The notes under the pieces are model-generated. The model made no database searches. It was not told the origin of the DNA and saw only the letters and a list, made by a program, of their open reading frames with translations. From the NCBI GenBank assembly GCA_025996865.1, contig BNTV01000175.1:1-7693 (forward strand): a stretch of 7,693 bases of DNA, read 5' to 3'. Made by a program: the position numbers and the translations under genes. This document shows, in pieces, positions 5,761 through 7,693 of this stretch (position 1 is its first letter; every line of letters starts with the position of its first letter). The stretch comes from Bacteroidia bacterium. GTDB lineage: Bacteria > Bacteroidota > Bacteroidia > Bacteroidales > Azobacteroidaceae.

Positions 5761-7218
5761 ATGAAACGATCTGTTATTTATCTTATATTTACAATAATTT
5801 TTGTCTTCACTCTCTCCGCCCAACCGAAACAAGAGATAAGAGGCGTTTGGGTAACAATCAATTATGCCTTGGATTGGCCAAAAAATCCGGTGCGTGACCG
5901 GTCTGATATTGAGCGCCAAAAAGACGAACTGGACCGGATGCTGGACCAGTTTGAAAGAGCCGGAATCAATATGATTTTCTTCCAAACCAGGCTTCGGGGT
6001 AATGTGATTTATCCGTCTAAAATAGAACCTGTCTGTGAATATTTCAACTCGAAATATCCGGAATACGACCCTTTGGCTTATGCCGTTGAAGCCTGTCATC
6101 AACGCGGAATGGAATGTCATGCCTGGATGGTGGTGTATCCTGTGGGAAGCAGGAAAAGACTATCCGTTCCCGATAGATATGAAGGTATGGCCAAGTCGTA
6201 CAACGGTAGCCTGTATCTCGATCCCGGGAATCCGGAAACAACCGGTTATTTGGTGCGTTTAATCAAAGAGGTCGTTTCGGCGTATGATATTGACGGCATT
6301 CATTTCGATTATATCCGTTATCCCAGCGGTTCCGATAAATTTCCGGATGAAGATACATATAGACGATATGGACGCGGGGAAGATAAAGCCGACTGGCGGC
6401 GTGAAAATATCAATCGTTTTGTTTATGCGGCTTACGATGAAGTAAAATCTTTGAAACCCTGGGTGCAAGTCAGCAGTTCGGTAGTCGGAATGTATGACAA
6501 ACTTCCTGAAGGAACCCGCCGGCATTGGACAGCCTTACGCAGTGTATATCAAGATCCTGCCGATTGGATGCAAAAGGGGAAACACGATTTTATCGTTCCT
6601 ATGATGTACTATTCCGGCGAGTTGTTTTTCCCGTTTGTGGACGATTGGATGACGCGGAACAACGGGCGGTTTGTCGTTCCCGGACTGGGACTTTATCAAA
6701 TGGATGCCAGCGAATTCGGTTGGGAACCGGATGTTTTGCTCGAACAAATTCAGTACTCCCGCGATCACCTGACGCAGGGAAATGTTTTTTTTCGGGCGCG
6801 TTATCTGGTGGAAAACAAAAAAGGAATTTGTGACGAGATTACTTCCCGGTTTTATTCAACACCTGCGATTTTGCCTGCGCTGACTTGGCTTAGTCATTCT
6901 ACCCCGGAAGCTCCCAAACAAATTTATGCCCATAAAAACAATGACTTCTTATTGCTTGATTGGGATCACGTGAACGTTTCCAAAACTTTGGAGAAAGCCA
7001 TTTTTTATAATGTGTACCGTTCCGGAACTTTTCCGGTTGATACCAACGACCCACATAATTTGATTGCTACGCGTTTGGAAAATAATTCCTGCCGGATTCC
7101 GATTGACAACCGGTTTGTATCGGGATATTACTATGTCGTAACTTCTTATGATCGTTACCACAACGAGAGTGTGGCTTCTAATCCGGTTTATTTTGTGACG
7201 GGAGCGTTTGAGAAATGA
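5761..7218 (+). CDS. Secreted GHL10 (DUF187)-family putative glycoside hydrolase with C-terminal Fn3-like domain
   Basis: This 485-aa protein carries a type I signal peptide (MKRSVIYLIFTIIFVFTLSA, cleavage near QPKQ), so it acts in the periplasm or outside the cell. Residues about 25-370 are the GHL10/DUF187 TIM barrel. Characteristic segments are EIRGVWVT (25-32), AGINMIFFQTR (67-77), RGMECHAWM (115-123), GIHFDYIRYP (179-188, with Asp183 a likely functional acid) and DFIVPMMYY (276-284). The family is grouped with glycosidases by fold; its substrates are poorly defined. Residues about 382-479 are a fibronectin-III-like beta domain, with YNVYRSG and YYYVVTSYDRYHNES strands, usual at the end of Bacteroidota members. 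An in-frame ATG at 5728 would add 11 residues before the signal peptide and leave almost no leader after the promoter, so 5761 is preferred. Its location after the glycosidase-like operon suggests a related task but not co-transcription. Confidence 0.85.
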   Translation: MKRSVIYLIFTIIFVFTLSAQPKQEIRGVWVTINYALDWPKNPVRDRSDIERQKDELDRMLDQFERAGINMIFFQTRLRGNVIYPSKIEPVCEYFNSKYPEYDPLAYAVEACHQRGMECHAWMVVYPVGSRKRLSVPDRYEGMAKSYNGSLYLDPGNPETTGYLVRLIKEVVSAYDIDGIHFDYIRYPSGSDKFPDEDTYRRYGRGEDKADWRRENINRFVYAAYDEVKSLKPWVQVSSSVVGMYDKLPEGTRRHWTALRSVYQDPADWMQKGKHDFIVPMMYYSGELFFPFVDDWMTRNNGRFVVPGLGLYQMDASEFGWEPDVLLEQIQYSRDHLTQGNVFFRARYLVENKKGICDEITSRFYSTPAILPALTWLSHSTPEAPKQIYAHKNNDFLLLDWDHVNVSKTLEKAIFYNVYRSGTFPVDTNDPHNLIATRLENNSCRIPIDNRFVSGYYYVVTSYDRYHNESVASNPVYFVTGAFEK

Positions 7219-7246
7219 GTATTTTCAAAATCGACAAATCACTCAC

Positions 7247-7277
7247 TTGGAAATCTCAATATTTTCATCTAACTTTG
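7247..7277 (+). promoter_or_regulatory. Bacteroidota-type promoter of the Rpn-family gene
   Basis: TTG (7247-7249) lies 20 nt before TAACTTTG (7270-7277), which fits TAnnTTTG. The resulting leader is about 60 nt to the ATG at 7344. A weak TGAGT/ACTCA dyad (7216-7220 and 7241-7245) overlaps the end of the preceding gene, with no T-run after it, so no convincing terminator separates the two genes. Confidence 0.55.
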
Positions 7278-7343
7278 TCTAACAATAAAGCATAAATGTT
7301 TTATATCCGCATATCAATTATATTGTTTAGACTAAATACTTCT

Positions 7344-7693
7344 ATGAAACAAAAAAACGATTATCTATGGAAAGGTATTTTGGAAGATGTTTTTGACGAT
7401 TTTCTGCGCTTTATGCATCCAAACGCCGACGAAATCTTTGACTTTAATAAGGGTATTGTCTTTCTCGACAAGGAACTGGAACAATTGTTCCCACCGGAAA
7501 CCGAGGATGAATACGCCATAAAGATAGTCGATAAACTGGCTAAAGTATATACCCGCGAAGGCGAAGAAGAATGGGTGTTGATACATTGTGAAGTACAGGC
7601 AAAATACAGTGTGGATTTTCCGCGACGCATGTTCACTTATTTTTACCGTATTTTGGACAAGTATAATAAACGCATTTCAGCTTACGCTATTTT
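7344..7693 (+). CDS. Rpn-family recombination-promoting nuclease-like protein (PD-(D/E)XK), 3' truncated by window
   Basis: The frame is open from ATG 7344 to the window edge (116 complete codons) without a stop. The protein starts MKQKNDYLWKGILEDVFDDF. It contains FDFNKGIVFLDKEL (32-45), with an Asp before the core strand, and WVLIHCEVQAKYS (77-89), in which E-V-Q (Glu83, Gln85) stands for the E-x-K/Q of the PD-(D/E)XK site. FPRRMFTYFYRILDKYNKRI follows (92-111). This is the pattern of the Rpn/transposase-like nuclease family (PDDEXK_2), which in Escherichia coli promotes RecA-independent recombination and is often multicopy in Bacteroidota. The C-terminal part is outside the window, so intactness cannot be judged. 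It has its own promoter and no sign of linkage to the glycosidase-like genes. Confidence 0.8.
   Translation, partial: MKQKNDYLWKGILEDVFDDFLRFMHPNADEIFDFNKGIVFLDKELEQLFPPETEDEYAIKIVDKLAKVYTREGEEEWVLIHCEVQAKYSVDFPRRMFTYFYRILDKYNKRISAYAI

Noticed and set aside
5516..5761. An 81-codon minus-strand frame covering the intergenic gap.
   Set aside because: It runs through the palindrome and promoter, has low-complexity composition and no family resemblance. I take it as a chance frame.
7216..7245. Terminator after the GHL10 gene (TGAGT/ACTCA dyad).
   Set aside because: The stem is 5 bp with a 20-nt loop and no following T-run, so it is not convincing.
1..7693. CRISPR array, tRNA, rRNA, insertion sequence with terminal inverted repeats, or attachment site.
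   Set aside because: No regularly spaced repeats, cloverleaf-like segment, transposase gene or inverted-repeat ends were seen on either strand. The direct repeats found are A-rich and not accompanied by an integrase.

Overview
The window looks like a chromosomal segment from a Bacteroidales-type Bacteroidota. Three things point there. Start codons follow A-rich leaders rather than Shine-Dalgarno sequences. TAnnTTTG-type -7 promoter boxes lie ahead of three genes, two of them with a TTG/TTTG element 19-20 nt upstream. The protein families present (AAA-ATPase/PD-(D/E)XK fusions, Rpn-type nucleases, exported ADP-ribosylglycohydrolase-like and nucleoside-hydrolase-like proteins, GHL10/DUF187 proteins with a C-terminal Fn3-like domain) are common and often multicopy in that phylum. 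The genus cannot be fixed from the sequence.

Layout, all genes on the + strand. (1) Positions 3-236 hold the 3' end of a PD-(D/E)XK nuclease-domain protein. A hairpin plus T-run at 331-360 probably terminates it, and a weak promoter follows. (2) Positions 509-5519 form a compact three-gene operon: an ADP-ribosylglycohydrolase-like lipoprotein; an 821-aa protein joining a nucleoside-hydrolase-like module to a TIM-barrel glycoside-hydrolase-like module; and a 333-aa stand-alone nucleoside-hydrolase-like lipoprotein. The first two overlap by 14 nt and the last two are 21 nt apart. (3) A 241-nt intergenic region carries a strong palindrome and a well-formed promoter. (4) Positions 5761-7218 encode a secreted GHL10-family putative glycosidase with a C-terminal Fn3-like domain. 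(5) After another promoter, the 5' part of an Rpn-family PD-(D/E)XK nuclease gene (7344 to the window edge) is present.

All four central proteins carry export signals: two have lipoboxes and two have signal-peptidase-I-type signals. All belong to families that cleave glycosidic or N-glycosidic bonds, so the centre of the window reads as a cell-envelope saccharide or ribosyl-compound degradation locus. The substrate is unknown. No SusC/SusD pair, sulfatase, transporter or regulator lies in the window.

The most notable structure is evolutionary. The stand-alone nucleoside-hydrolase-like gene and the N-terminal module of the 821-aa protein are tandem paralogues that match from signal peptide to the last residues. 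In one copy the reading frame stops; in the other it continues into a glycosidase-like barrel. The fused copy has also replaced the lipobox cysteine with tyrosine. In addition, a 37-38 nt near-identical A-rich direct repeat brackets the operon, just before its first start codon and across its last stop codon.
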